From Clostridia bacterium (lineage in GTDB: Bacteria > Bacillota > Clostridia > Oscillospirales > Acutalibacteraceae): DNA of 64,000 nt. The notes under the pieces were generated by a model, which had not been told where the DNA came from, ran no database searches, and saw nothing but the letters and a program-made list of their open reading frames with translations. This document shows, piece after piece, positions 8,821 through 17,264 of the stretch (position 1 is its first letter; every line of letters starts with the position of its first letter). The position numbers and the translations under genes are program-made. The DNA is taken from the NCBI GenBank assembly GCA_017548045.1, contig JAFYNR010000030.1:1-64000 (forward strand), written 5' to 3'.

Positions 8821-9923
8821 TTGCTGACCTCCTTATCCTTTTGTCTGAATTTAATAGTGTAATTAACAAAAAATTCACTGCCGATAATAAAGAAAATTAT
8901 TATGCCTGTAAGAATCTCCGCAAAAGAATCGTTAAGACCGAAATCAGTTGAAATCTGACCTGCACCTTTTTCAAGAAAAACAATAAGTAACGATGTAAGA
9001 ATCATATAAATGGGATTGAATTTTGCAAGCCAGGATACCATAATAGCGGTGAAGCCTCGACTGTCTACGGTTTCCTTTGCAATGGAATGGTCAGTACCTG
9101 CAACAAGAAGCAATCCTGCAATTCCGCAAATAGCACCTGAAAGGAACATTGTTCTTAAAATAACTTTTTTAACATTAATTCCTATATATTTTGCAGTGTT
9201 TTCGCTTTCGCCAACAACCGATATTTCATATCCGTGCTTATTATATTTAAGGTAAATATACATTCCGATTGTAAGCACAGCAACAATTATAATATTGAAA
9301 AGGTATGTGTGACCGCCGAGTTTAGGAAGCCAACCGGCTTCAGTAGCACTGTTGATAATACCGATTTTACCTGAACCGACAGGATTGGAATGCAGAAAAA
9401 CAAAATATGAAACCAACTGCATCGCAATATAGTTCATCATCAAAGTAAACAGTGTTTCATTTGTATTCCAGTGAGCTTTGAAAAATGCAGGTACAATTGC
9501 CCAGATTGCCGAAGCAAGAATACTTGCTATAATCATAACAGGAAACAGAATAACGGGATGAAGACTTTCTCCGAAATATATCATACAAGCAGCAGTTGCA
9601 AGACCGCCCATAAGAACCTGACCCTCAGCACCGATGTTCCAGAATTTCATCTTGAACGCAGGTGTAACAGCAAGTGATATGCAAAGAAGAATTGCGACGT
9701 TTTGCAGAAGTGACCAGATTCTACGTTCCGATCCTATTGCACCATCAATCATTGTTGAATAAATTTTAATCGGATTTTCACCGGTAAGAACAATCGTAAC
9801 AACACCGCAGACAACAAGAGCAGCAACGACAGAAAGAATTCTTATAACCCACGAAAGCCATAAAGGGAGTGAACCACGTTTAACAATGTGAAAAAGAGGT
9901 TCGTGTATTTTATTCTTACTCAT
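8817..9923 (-). CDS. nupP: Nucleoside ABC transporter permease (NupP/YufP type)
   Basis: About 368 residues, membrane permease with the conserved loop VVGESENTAKYIGINVKK and the preceding NIGAEGQVLMGG motif of this permease class. ATG 9923 is preferred over GTG 9932 because the GTG lies inside the Shine-Dalgarno GGAGGTG itself. The start lies within the last codons of the ATPase gene (8-base overlap), and its stop overlaps the next start, so the three transport genes are tightly coupled. Confidence 0.9.
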   Translation of the reverse strand: MSKNKIHEPLFHIVKRGSLPLWLSWVIRILSVVAALVVCGVVTIVLTGENPIKIYSTMIDGAIGSERRIWSLLQNVAILLCISLAVTPAFKMKFWNIGAEGQVLMGGLATAACMIYFGESLHPVILFPVMIIASILASAIWAIVPAFFKAHWNTNETLFTLMMNYIAMQLVSYFVFLHSNPVGSGKIGIINSATEAGWLPKLGGHTYLFNIIIVAVLTIGMYIYLKYNKHGYEISVVGESENTAKYIGINVKKVILRTMFLSGAICGIAGLLLVAGTDHSIAKETVDSRGFTAIMVSWLAKFNPIYMILTSLLIVFLEKGAGQISTDFGLNDSFAEILTGIIIFFIIGSEFFVNYTIKFRQKDKEVSK

Positions 9924-11448
9924 TTTGCTCACCTCCGTGTTTTGTCATAAGAAGACCAAGTTCTTCTTTTGTTGATTTTCTTGCGTCAACAATACCTGAA
10001 ATCCTGCCGGAGCTGATAACCATAATTTTATCGCAAAGTTCAAGAAGCACGTCAAGATCTTCACCGACAAAAATAACAGCAACACCGTTTTCTTTCTGCT
10101 GATTAAGCAGATTATAAATAAGATATGATGAGTTTATATCAAGACCTCTTACAGGATATGCAGCCATAAGAACAGTGGGGGATGCAGCTATTTCTCTGCC
10201 CACAAGAATTTTCTGAACATTACCACCTGAAAGTCTTCTTACGGGTGTTGATGTGCCCGGTGTTACAACTCCGAGATCTTCAATAATCTTTTTAGCAAGA
10301 TTTCTGGGTTGCTTTCTGTCAACAAAAAGAGACTTTCCTTTTTTATAGCTTCTGAGCATCATATTGTCAACAATATCCATATTGCCGACGAGACCCATTC
10401 CAAGTCTGTCCTCGGGGACAAACGAAAGTCTGACTCCGAGATCTCTGATCTGAACAGGAGTTTTATCGCGAAGATTATCGATTTTACCTGTTTTTGGGTC
10501 GTGGTAAAGGATATTTCCGTCGTTAAGCTTCTGTAAGCCTGCAATTGATTCAAGAAGTTCTCGCTGACCGCTGCCTGCGATGCCTGCAATACCGAGAATT
10601 TCGCCCGAATTCGCCGTAAACGAAACGCTGTCAAGAACCTTTACGCCTTCACGGTTGACACAGTTAATATTAAGAACTTCAAGCCTTTTCTGGCAGTTCA
10701 CAGGTTCGGTTCTTTCAATGTTAAGCTCAACCTTCTGACCGACCATCATCTCGGTAAGCTGAGATTCGTTTGTGTTTTTTGTTTCAACAGTGCCGATATA
10801 TTCACCTTTTCTGAGAACAGAAACACGGTCTGAAAGTGAAAGAACTTCGTGAAGTTTGTGAGTAATAATGATAATCGCTTTGCCGTCATCACGCATTCTT
10901 CGGAGAACTGAGAAAAGCTTCTGTGCTTCTTGGGGAGTAAGTACAGCGGTAGGTTCATCAAGGATAAGAATATCAGCACCCCTGTATAGAACCTTGATTA
11001 TTTCAACTGTCTGCTTTTCAGAAACAGACATTTCATAAATTTTTTTGTTAAGATCAATTTCAAAGCCGTATTTATCGGTTATTTCTTTAATTCTTTTTGT
11101 TGATTCCTTAATATTATATTTTCCGTTTTCATCAATACCCAGAACAATATTTTCAGCAGCACTGAACACATCAACAAGCTTGAAGTGTTGATGTATCATA
11201 CCAATCTTATAGTCAAAGGCATCTTTGGGTGACTTGATGACAACTTCATTTCCGTTTATCAGAATATGTCCGCTATCAGGATAGTATATGCCTGAAATCA
11301 TATTCATCAGTGTTGTTTTACCACTTCCGTTTTCACCGAGAATTGAAAGAATTTCGCTACTGTAAACGGTAAGTGAAACATTCTTATTTGCAACAATATT
11401 TCCGAATGTTTTTGTTATGTTTTTCAGTTCAATAGCCGGATTGCTCAC
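9916..11448 (-). CDS. nupO: Nucleoside ABC transporter ATP-binding protein (NupO/YufO type, two fused ATPase domains)
   Basis: 510 residues with two ABC domains, as in ribose/nucleoside importers. The first has Walker A GENGSGKTT and Walker B LILDEPTAVLTP; the second is degenerate (GIAGSGQREL in place of Walker A) but keeps LSGGNVQK. The start is GTG 11448, with GGAGG seven bases upstream; an ATG just before it is out of frame. It energises import by the two permeases downstream. A hairpin at 11523-11548 separates it from the binding-protein gene, which probably lowers its expression relative to the lipoprotein. Confidence 0.93.
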   Translation of the reverse strand: MSNPAIELKNITKTFGNIVANKNVSLTVYSSEILSILGENGSGKTTLMNMISGIYYPDSGHILINGNEVVIKSPKDAFDYKIGMIHQHFKLVDVFSAAENIVLGIDENGKYNIKESTKRIKEITDKYGFEIDLNKKIYEMSVSEKQTVEIIKVLYRGADILILDEPTAVLTPQEAQKLFSVLRRMRDDGKAIIIITHKLHEVLSLSDRVSVLRKGEYIGTVETKNTNESQLTEMMVGQKVELNIERTEPVNCQKRLEVLNINCVNREGVKVLDSVSFTANSGEILGIAGIAGSGQRELLESIAGLQKLNDGNILYHDPKTGKIDNLRDKTPVQIRDLGVRLSFVPEDRLGMGLVGNMDIVDNMMLRSYKKGKSLFVDRKQPRNLAKKIIEDLGVVTPGTSTPVRRLSGGNVQKILVGREIAASPTVLMAAYPVRGLDINSSYLIYNLLNQQKENGVAVIFVGEDLDVLLELCDKIMVISSGRISGIVDARKSTKEELGLLMTKHGGEQNE

Positions 11449-11522
11449 TGCATTTCCTCCTGTGATTTTATTTTGAAAACATTCTTCATAATCTGAAAAA
11501 TCTTTTCAAAATAAAATAATGA

Positions 11523-11548
11523 TTAGGCGGAGAAAAATCTCCGCCTAA
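11523..11548 (-). terminator. Hairpin between binding-protein and ATPase genes (partial terminator or mRNA stabiliser)
   Basis: An 11-bp perfect stem (11523-11533 with 11538-11548, core AGGCGGAGA) around a four-base loop lies just after the lipoprotein stop on the minus strand. The T-tract after it is weak, which fits partial termination or 3'-end protection. Confidence 0.65.
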
Positions 11549-11561
11549 ATTGTTGTAAGAA

Positions 11562-12761
11562 TTAATAAGCTTCGTTGAGAAGTTTAATACCATCTATTTT
11601 AAGATCGAAATAGGGAGCTGAACGGATGTCTGATTCTGAGAACTGACCGTCCTTGATTACTTCCGTATCTTCAACGAGGTAGCTTGTAACTGCTTCGCCG
11701 TTAACGGTGAAAGTGTTTGAATCAAACACTTTGATTGTTCCGTCTGCAAGGCCCTTCTTAACTTCTTCAATCTTTTCGGCAGTGCCGGCAGCTGCAGCCT
11801 GAGTGTTGATTTCGCTGAGTTCAACTGAGCCTTCATCAATACCGCCGCACCAGTCGTCAACAATTTCTGTGCCGTTCTTAACTGATTCGATCATATATTT
11901 GAAATAAGGTTCCCAGTTGATTCTTGATGAAATAATAAATGTTTGAGGACAAGCTGAAACTGTGCTTCCGTTATATGATACATTGGGAACACCTGCGGTT
12001 TCACAAGCTGTGGGAGCACCCCATGAGTCAGCATGCTGGCTGATAAGAACACACTTATTGTTGATAAGAAGCTCTGCTGCTTCTTTTTCTGCCATTTCGT
12101 CATACCAGCTACCTGTGAACTGAACTTCCATTGTAACGCTGGGGCAAACAGACTTTGCACCAAGGTAGAATGAAGTATAACCTGAAACAACTTCTGCGTA
12201 TGTCCAAGCACCGACATAACCCATTTTTGCTTCTTCAGCAGTGATTTTGCCCGCTTCAATCATTTCATTAAGCTTCAGACCAGCAGCAACACCTGCAAGG
12301 TAACGGCCTTCATAAATTGATGCAAAAGCGTTGTGGAAATTGGGGAGATCAACGATATGAGCATTTGTACCGGTAGCATGACAGAACTGAACTTCAGGGC
12401 ATTCTTTTGCAGCTTCAATAATGTATGGCTCGTGTCCGAAACTGTCAGCAAAAATGATATCACAGCCACTGTCAACAAGGTCAAGTGCTGCTTCTTTACA
12501 TTCAGCACTTTCGGGAATGTTAACCTTTGCGACATATTCAACACCAAGAGCTTCACAAGCAGCCTTCGCAGCTTTAATGAAGTTGTTGTCATAGGTTGAG
12601 TTTTCATCGTGAAGATAGATGAAACCTACTTTAAGGTCGGATGCCACGGGAAGATTTGACTCTTCATTGTCAGGTTTTTCGGACTGATTGCCGCAAGCAG
12701 CAAGACCGAATACAAGAGCGAGCGAAAGGATGATTGCGAGAATTCTTGTGAGTTTCTTCAT
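11562..12761 (-). CDS. nupN: BMP-family nucleoside-binding lipoprotein (NupN type)
   Basis: 399 residues. The lipoprotein signal peptide ends in LAAC with the lipidated Cys at 23. The mature part shows BMP-family features: KVGFIYLHDENS, CDIIFADSFGHEPY, the long basic-substituent domain and INTQAAAAGTAEKIEE near the end. It would capture nucleosides outside the membrane and deliver them to the permeases. ATG 12761 is chosen because AGGAGGT stands directly upstream and the signal peptide starts there; the frame stays open 45 codons upstream but that is inside xpt. It follows xpt by 25 bases. Confidence 0.93.
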   Translation of the reverse strand: MKKLTRILAIILSLALVFGLAACGNQSEKPDNEESNLPVASDLKVGFIYLHDENSTYDNNFIKAAKAACEALGVEYVAKVNIPESAECKEAALDLVDSGCDIIFADSFGHEPYIIEAAKECPEVQFCHATGTNAHIVDLPNFHNAFASIYEGRYLAGVAAGLKLNEMIEAGKITAEEAKMGYVGAWTYAEVVSGYTSFYLGAKSVCPSVTMEVQFTGSWYDEMAEKEAAELLINNKCVLISQHADSWGAPTACETAGVPNVSYNGSTVSACPQTFIISSRINWEPYFKYMIESVKNGTEIVDDWCGGIDEGSVELSEINTQAAAAGTAEKIEEVKKGLADGTIKVFDSNTFTVNGEAVTSYLVEDTEVIKDGQFSESDIRSAPYFDLKIDGIKLLNEAY

Positions 12762-12786
12762 TTTGTTTACCTCCTGAATTTTATTA

Positions 12787-13356
12787 TCACCCAAAGACAA
12801 CCTTACCGTCATCAATGGATTTAATAACCGCAAGTGATTCAACACGGTAGCCCATCGAGCGAAGGGAATCTCCGCCGGACTGGAAGCCTTTTTCAATGAC
12901 GATGCCGATTCCCTCTACCGTTGCGCCTGCCTGATTTATAATGTTAATCAAGCCGTGAACAGCTTTACCGTTTGCCATAAAATCATCAATTATAAGTATG
13001 TGATCATCTTTGCCTATGTAATCCTTTGAAATGCCGATTGTTGTTGTAACACCTTTTGTGAAGGAGTAAACATCGGCTTTATAGATGTTATCGCCAACAT
13101 TTCTGTTTGCACCTTTTTTGGCAAATACAACGGGAACCGAAAAATACTGGGCCGCAATACAGGCAATTCCAATTCCCGATGCTTCGATGGTCAGAATCTT
13201 ATTTATTTTTTCCGAATCAAAAATCCTTCTGAATTCTTTTCCGATTTCACAAAGAAGGTCAACGTCTATCTGATGGTTAAGAAACATATCGACTTTAACA
13301 ACATCTGACCCGACAGTTTTTCCTTCATCAAGAATTTTCTGTTTGAGAAGCTCCAT
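12787..13356 (-). CDS. xpt: Xanthine phosphoribosyltransferase
   Basis: 189 residues, the usual length for Xpt. Type I phosphoribosyltransferase motif ILIIDDFMANGKAV (PRPP-binding loop), IEASGIGIA and the C-terminal GFQSGGDSLRSMGYRVESLA are characteristic. It converts xanthine to XMP. Being first in an operon with a nucleoside importer argues for coordinated purine scavenging. Unlike the Bacillus xpt leader, there is no room for a purine riboswitch: the sigma-A promoter at 13390-13418 would start transcription about 27 bases before the ATG. Shine-Dalgarno AAGGTG. Confidence 0.95.
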   Translation of the reverse strand: MELLKQKILDEGKTVGSDVVKVDMFLNHQIDVDLLCEIGKEFRRIFDSEKINKILTIEASGIGIACIAAQYFSVPVVFAKKGANRNVGDNIYKADVYSFTKGVTTTIGISKDYIGKDDHILIIDDFMANGKAVHGLINIINQAGATVEGIGIVIEKGFQSGGDSLRSMGYRVESLAVIKSIDDGKVVFG

Positions 13357-13389
13357 AATCTTATCAACACCTTTAAAAATGTCAATTTA

Positions 13390-13418
13390 ATTATAGAGCA
13401 ACAGAAGGGAAAAATCAA
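13390..13418 (-). promoter_or_regulatory. Sigma-A promoter of the xpt-nup operon
   Basis: On the minus strand TTGATT (13418-13413), 17-bp spacer, TATAAT (13395-13390). Divergent to the promoter at 13482-13510. Confidence 0.85.
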
Positions 13419-13481
13419 GGACTTTTTGTCATTTTTTATGTTATTATGTGCTTCGGGATAAAAAAGACCACTACATTTTGT

Positions 13482-13510
13482 TTGACTTTGGAATACGAAT
13501 GATATATAAT
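13482..13510 (+). promoter_or_regulatory. Sigma-A promoter of the redox pair
   Basis: TTGACT (13482-13487), 17-bp spacer, TATAAT (13505-13510), 31 bases before the GTG start. Confidence 0.88.
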
Positions 13511-13541
13511 TATTAAGAAATAAGCCAACGGAGGCGGTTAA

Positions 13542-15095
13542 GTGAAAAAATATGACGTTATTGTTATCGGTGCAGGTAACGGCGGTCTTGCTGCTGCTGC
13601 AACTTGCGCTCAGGCAGGTCTTTCTACACTTCTGCTTGAAAGACACAACATTCCCGGAGGATCTGCTTCATCATTTGTAAGAGGCAGGTTCGAGTTTGAG
13701 CCTTCTCTTCACGAGCTTGCAGGTGCCGGTTCGCCCGAAAAAGACGGTCAGATCGAAGATATGTTTATAAGAATGGGCGGCGACGTTGATTGGGTTGCAC
13801 ACGACTCCACATTCCGTCTTATTGTTCCGGCAAAAGAAGGGGATAAGGATGCTTTTGTAAACGAAAACGGCATTCTCGTTACCGTTGATGCACGTATGCC
13901 CGTAGGATTTCAGAATTTTGCAAGAAAACTTGACGAAATTGTTCCCGGTTCATATGACAGCTGTATGGCTGCGTTTGACCTTTCAACAAGAATGTTCAAT
14001 GCTTTCGAATGTCTTAACAACCCCAAGAAAATTCCCGGTTGTCTTAAAGATGTTCCCGACCTTATGCGTATGATTTCGCATACAATGAACGAGGCACTGG
14101 ACGCACTCGGTATGCCTAAGAAGGCGCAGGATATCTTTAACACATATTGGTGCTATATGGGTTCGCCCGGCTCGAAGTTTGACTTCCTTTATTATATGGC
14201 AGTTCTTCACAGCTATGTAAAAAACGGAACGGGTGTTCCTCTCAAGCGAAGCCATGAAATGAGCCTTGCTCTTGATGAAGTAATCCGCAAAGCAGGCGGA
14301 GATATCTGGTATAATTCGGAAGTTACCAAGGTTATAATGGAAAACGGAAAGCCTGCAGGCGTTGTTATTAACGGTGAAAAAGAAATTTACGGCAAATACT
14401 TTATTTGTAATTCTTCGCCCAATGCAGTATGGAACGATCTTTTTGATATCAAGGATGTTCCCGAAAAACAGCTTAAAATGCTTAATGCCAGAAAAACAGC
14501 TTGTACTTTAACAACTGTTTATCTTGGCATGAATAAAACAAAGGAAGAATTGGGTATTACGGATTATTCCGTATTCATTGCACCCGATTCGGATTCGGAT
14601 AAGCAGTATGAAGCGGCACAGAACTTTTTCAGCGGATACTGCATTATCAACTGCCTTAACGAAATCATTCCCGATTGTACTCCCGAAGGCACAAGTCAGC
14701 TTTTCCTTACAACAATGACTTTTGGTGACGTTATGAAGGATATCAAGCCTCAGGATTACAAAAAATTCAAAACGAAGGTAGCAAAGGATATGATTGAAAC
14801 CTGTGAAAAGGCGCTTAACATTTCAATCACTCCCTACATTGAAGAAATTGAAATTGCACTTCCGCCCACCTTTGCAAGATACCTCAACACACCTCTCGGC
14901 ACACCTTACGGATATATGCTTGAAAAATGGGATAGTATGATTCCTCGTACCGTTCAGTACGGCAAGGATCAGCCTTTCGATAATTTCTATTTCTGCGGTG
15001 CAAGCCAGGAACGCGGTGACGGCTACGGCTGTGCATATTACACAGGTGAAAAAGCAGGCGGAATTGTAGTTAAAAAAATCAAGGAGGGCAAATAA
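13542..15095 (+). CDS. FAD-dependent oxidoreductase of the phytoene-desaturase/retinol-saturase superfamily
   Basis: 517 residues, GTG start after GGAGG. The Rossmann dinucleotide motif is VIVIGAGNGGLAAAA (residues 5-19) followed by the acidic end of the second strand (LLLERHN), then PGGSASSF and EFEPSLHELAG, and near the C-terminus DNFYFCGASQERGDGYGCA, the flavin-contact region. CrtI-like proteins saturate or desaturate isoprenoid-type C=C bonds, but no carotenoid genes are nearby, so the substrate is unknown. The stop is one base before the start of a ferredoxin-reductase/ferredoxin fusion, its likely electron donor. Confidence 0.85.
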   Translation: MKKYDVIVIGAGNGGLAAAATCAQAGLSTLLLERHNIPGGSASSFVRGRFEFEPSLHELAGAGSPEKDGQIEDMFIRMGGDVDWVAHDSTFRLIVPAKEGDKDAFVNENGILVTVDARMPVGFQNFARKLDEIVPGSYDSCMAAFDLSTRMFNAFECLNNPKKIPGCLKDVPDLMRMISHTMNEALDALGMPKKAQDIFNTYWCYMGSPGSKFDFLYYMAVLHSYVKNGTGVPLKRSHEMSLALDEVIRKAGGDIWYNSEVTKVIMENGKPAGVVINGEKEIYGKYFICNSSPNAVWNDLFDIKDVPEKQLKMLNARKTACTLTTVYLGMNKTKEELGITDYSVFIAPDSDSDKQYEAAQNFFSGYCIINCLNEIIPDCTPEGTSQLFLTTMTFGDVMKDIKPQDYKKFKTKVAKDMIETCEKALNISITPYIEEIEIALPPTFARYLNTPLGTPYGYMLEKWDSMIPRTVQYGKDQPFDNFYFCGASQERGDGYGCAYYTGEKAGGIVVKKIKEGK

Positions 15096-15096
15096 T

Positions 15097-16302
15097 ATGG
15101 CAAACAATTTCAAATCATTAAAAGGCAAAAAGTTTTTGTCAATGCTCTCTGCCCGTCAGGAAAGATTTGAAAACTCCAAGGCTGAGCTTCCTAAAGACGG
15201 AGATAATGCAATGTTTCTCGCCAAGGCACTTCACCCCAAAAGGCAGTATCTTGTGATTGAATCCGTAACAGACAGGGGAGAAGACTGCAAAAGCTTCACG
15301 CTTGTTCCCGATGCAGAAAAAGGAACTGCTTCGCTTGCATATTTCTCAGCCGGTAAATATCTTACGGTTTTCGAAACAATTGAAGGTATGCCCGTAACCA
15401 GAGCGTATTCGATTTCATCCTCACCCAAGGAATCGCTTGAAGGTAAGTATGTGCTTACAATAAAGCTTGTTGACGGCGGACTTATGTCAAAATATATTTT
15501 TGATAACTGGACCGTTGGTACAAAGGTTGAGGTTTCAGCGCCCTCGGGCAATTTTGATTACCAGCCTCTCCGTGATGCCGAAAAGGTTATTTGTATTGCA
15601 GGCGGCAGCGGTATAACACCTTTCCTTTCAATGGCAAATGCTATCAATGACGGCGATGAAGATTTCGAACTTACACTTCTCTACGGAAGCAGAAATGCAG
15701 ATTGCATCCTTTTCCGTGACGAACTTGCAGACCTTGAAGCAAAATGCAGCAAAATCAAGGTTGTTCACGTTTTAAGTGATGAAAATACACAGCTTCCCGA
15801 TGGTGCCGAAAAAGGCTTTATCACCGCCGAGCTTATCAAAAAATACGCCCCGGAAAGCGAAAACTATTCAGTATTTCTCTGCGGTCCTCAGCAGATGTAT
15901 GAATTCGTTGATAAAGAACTTGAAAAGCTTTCTCTCGAAAAAAAATATATCCGTCACGAAATGTTCGGTGAATTCCATAATCCCGCTTCTCAGTCGGATT
16001 ATCCGTCCGATATTCCCGAAACAGTCAAAATCACAGTAACAATTCAGGATAAAACCTATATTGTTAAAGGCTTATCCTCAGATTCCGTTATGCAGACTCT
16101 TGAAAAGAACGGTATTTCTGTTCCTGCACGTTGCAGAAGCGGTGAATGCGGCTTCTGTCACTCGCATCTTATTTCCGGTAAAGTGTACGTACCCAAGCAC
16201 CTTGAATACCGCAGACTTGCCGATTATAAGTTCGGATGCATCCACCCCTGCTGTTCTTTCCCTCTGACAGATCTTGAGATTAACGTTCCTGTGGCAAAAT
16301 AA
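15097..16302 (+). CDS. Ferredoxin-NAD(P)H reductase fused to a plant-type [2Fe-2S] ferredoxin
   Basis: 401 residues. An N-terminal extension (about 1-45) precedes an FNR module with the flavin motif TRAYSISSS, the NAD(P)-binding GGSGITPFLSM and CGPQQMYEF; the last 90 residues are a [2Fe-2S] domain with C346, C351, C354 (CRSGECGFC) and C381 (CIHPC). It would move electrons from NAD(P)H via flavin to the cluster. AAGGAGGG within the end of the previous gene supplies its ribosome binding site. Co-transcribed with the FAD oxidoreductase, it forms a self-contained reductase system of unknown substrate. Confidence 0.9.
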   Translation: MANNFKSLKGKKFLSMLSARQERFENSKAELPKDGDNAMFLAKALHPKRQYLVIESVTDRGEDCKSFTLVPDAEKGTASLAYFSAGKYLTVFETIEGMPVTRAYSISSSPKESLEGKYVLTIKLVDGGLMSKYIFDNWTVGTKVEVSAPSGNFDYQPLRDAEKVICIAGGSGITPFLSMANAINDGDEDFELTLLYGSRNADCILFRDELADLEAKCSKIKVVHVLSDENTQLPDGAEKGFITAELIKKYAPESENYSVFLCGPQQMYEFVDKELEKLSLEKKYIRHEMFGEFHNPASQSDYPSDIPETVKITVTIQDKTYIVKGLSSDSVMQTLEKNGISVPARCRSGECGFCHSHLISGKVYVPKHLEYRRLADYKFGCIHPCCSFPLTDLEINVPVAK

Positions 16303-16317
16303 TATCAGATATAAAAT

Positions 16318-16358
16318 TCAGCCTCCGTCGGAATAACCGGCAGAGGCTGATTATTTTT
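16318..16358. terminator. Bidirectional terminator between the redox pair and rbsK
   Basis: TCAGCCTC (16318-16325) pairs with GAGGCTGA (16343-16350), with an inner partial stem; T-rich tails are present on both strands. Confidence 0.85.
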
Positions 16359-17251
16359 TATTTTATTTCTTCTCTTGTGGGTATCGAGCAGCTTGCACCT
16401 TTTCTGCTTACGGTGATTGCCGACGCTTTGGTTGCAAAATCAATACATTGAGTCAAGCTCATTCCTTCCGCAAGACCGCAACAAACAGCACCTATGAAGG
16501 TATCTCCTGCAGACGTTGTGTCAACAACGGTTGTTTTCTCTGCATCTCTGAAACAGATATAATCGCCGTCGTTATATGCACAGCCTTTTTCTCCCAGAGT
16601 AATAATAACCGTTTCAACACCTTTGACTTTCAATGTTTCAATTATTCTTCGGCAGCTTTCTTTATCATCAGCATTTATTCCCGTAAGAAGAAAAGCTTCA
16701 TGTTCATTGGGAACAATTATATTAATATTTTTAAGAAAGCTGTCTGATAAATCCTTGTACGGCGCAGGATTGAAAACAACAAGGGTATTGCTCTGCTTTG
16801 CAATTTCAGCAGCCCTCACAACTGATTCAAGGGGGATTTCAAGCTGCATAACAAGAATATCCGATTCTTTGATTATATCCGAATTCTTATCGATAACATC
16901 CGGCGTAATGCAGTCGTTTGCACCTGCGTTAAGGATTATGAAGTTATCTCCGTTTACAACCGTAATGCTTGCAGTACCCGTTGATGCTTCTTCTGTTATA
17001 AAACCGCAAAAACGAGCACCTGATTTTTCTAAATTTTCAAGAAGCATTCTGCCGTTTGAATCATTTCCCACGGCACCGAGAAAATTTACTTCACCGCCAA
17101 GCTTTGCAACGGCAACTGCTTGATTGGCGCCCTTGCCGCCTGCGTTAACGGAGAAATCAAAGCCTTCAACTGTTTCTCCGAGAAGAGGCATTCTTTTGGT
17201 ATGAATAGTAAGGTCAGCATTCATACTGCCGATAACCAGAATTTTTTTCAT
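16358..17251 (-). CDS. rbsK: Ribokinase (PfkB family)
   Basis: 297 residues. PfkB signatures: the N-terminal GSMNADLTIHTKRMP and NAGGKGANQAVAVAKLGG (ribose-binding GKGANQ), and the C-terminal DTTSAGDTFIGA with the catalytic Asp. It phosphorylates ribose at the 5-hydroxyl using ATP. It lies 13 bases after xylB, so it is probably the last gene of a pentose operon; with no ribose transporter nearby, ribose may come from nucleosides imported by the system at 7843-12761. Shine-Dalgarno is weak (AAAGCGG). Confidence 0.9.
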   Translation of the reverse strand: MKKILVIGSMNADLTIHTKRMPLLGETVEGFDFSVNAGGKGANQAVAVAKLGGEVNFLGAVGNDSNGRMLLENLEKSGARFCGFITEEASTGTASITVVNGDNFIILNAGANDCITPDVIDKNSDIIKESDILVMQLEIPLESVVRAAEIAKQSNTLVVFNPAPYKDLSDSFLKNINIIVPNEHEAFLLTGINADDKESCRRIIETLKVKGVETVIITLGEKGCAYNDGDYICFRDAEKTTVVDTTSAGDTFIGAVCCGLAEGMSLTQCIDFATKASAITVSRKGASCSIPTREEIK

Positions 17252-17264
17252 ATCAAAACCGCTT

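Noticed and set aside
13357-13541. Purine riboswitch upstream of xpt
   Set aside because: Neither the conserved aptamer junction sequences nor the leader length needed is present; two divergent promoters fill the gap.
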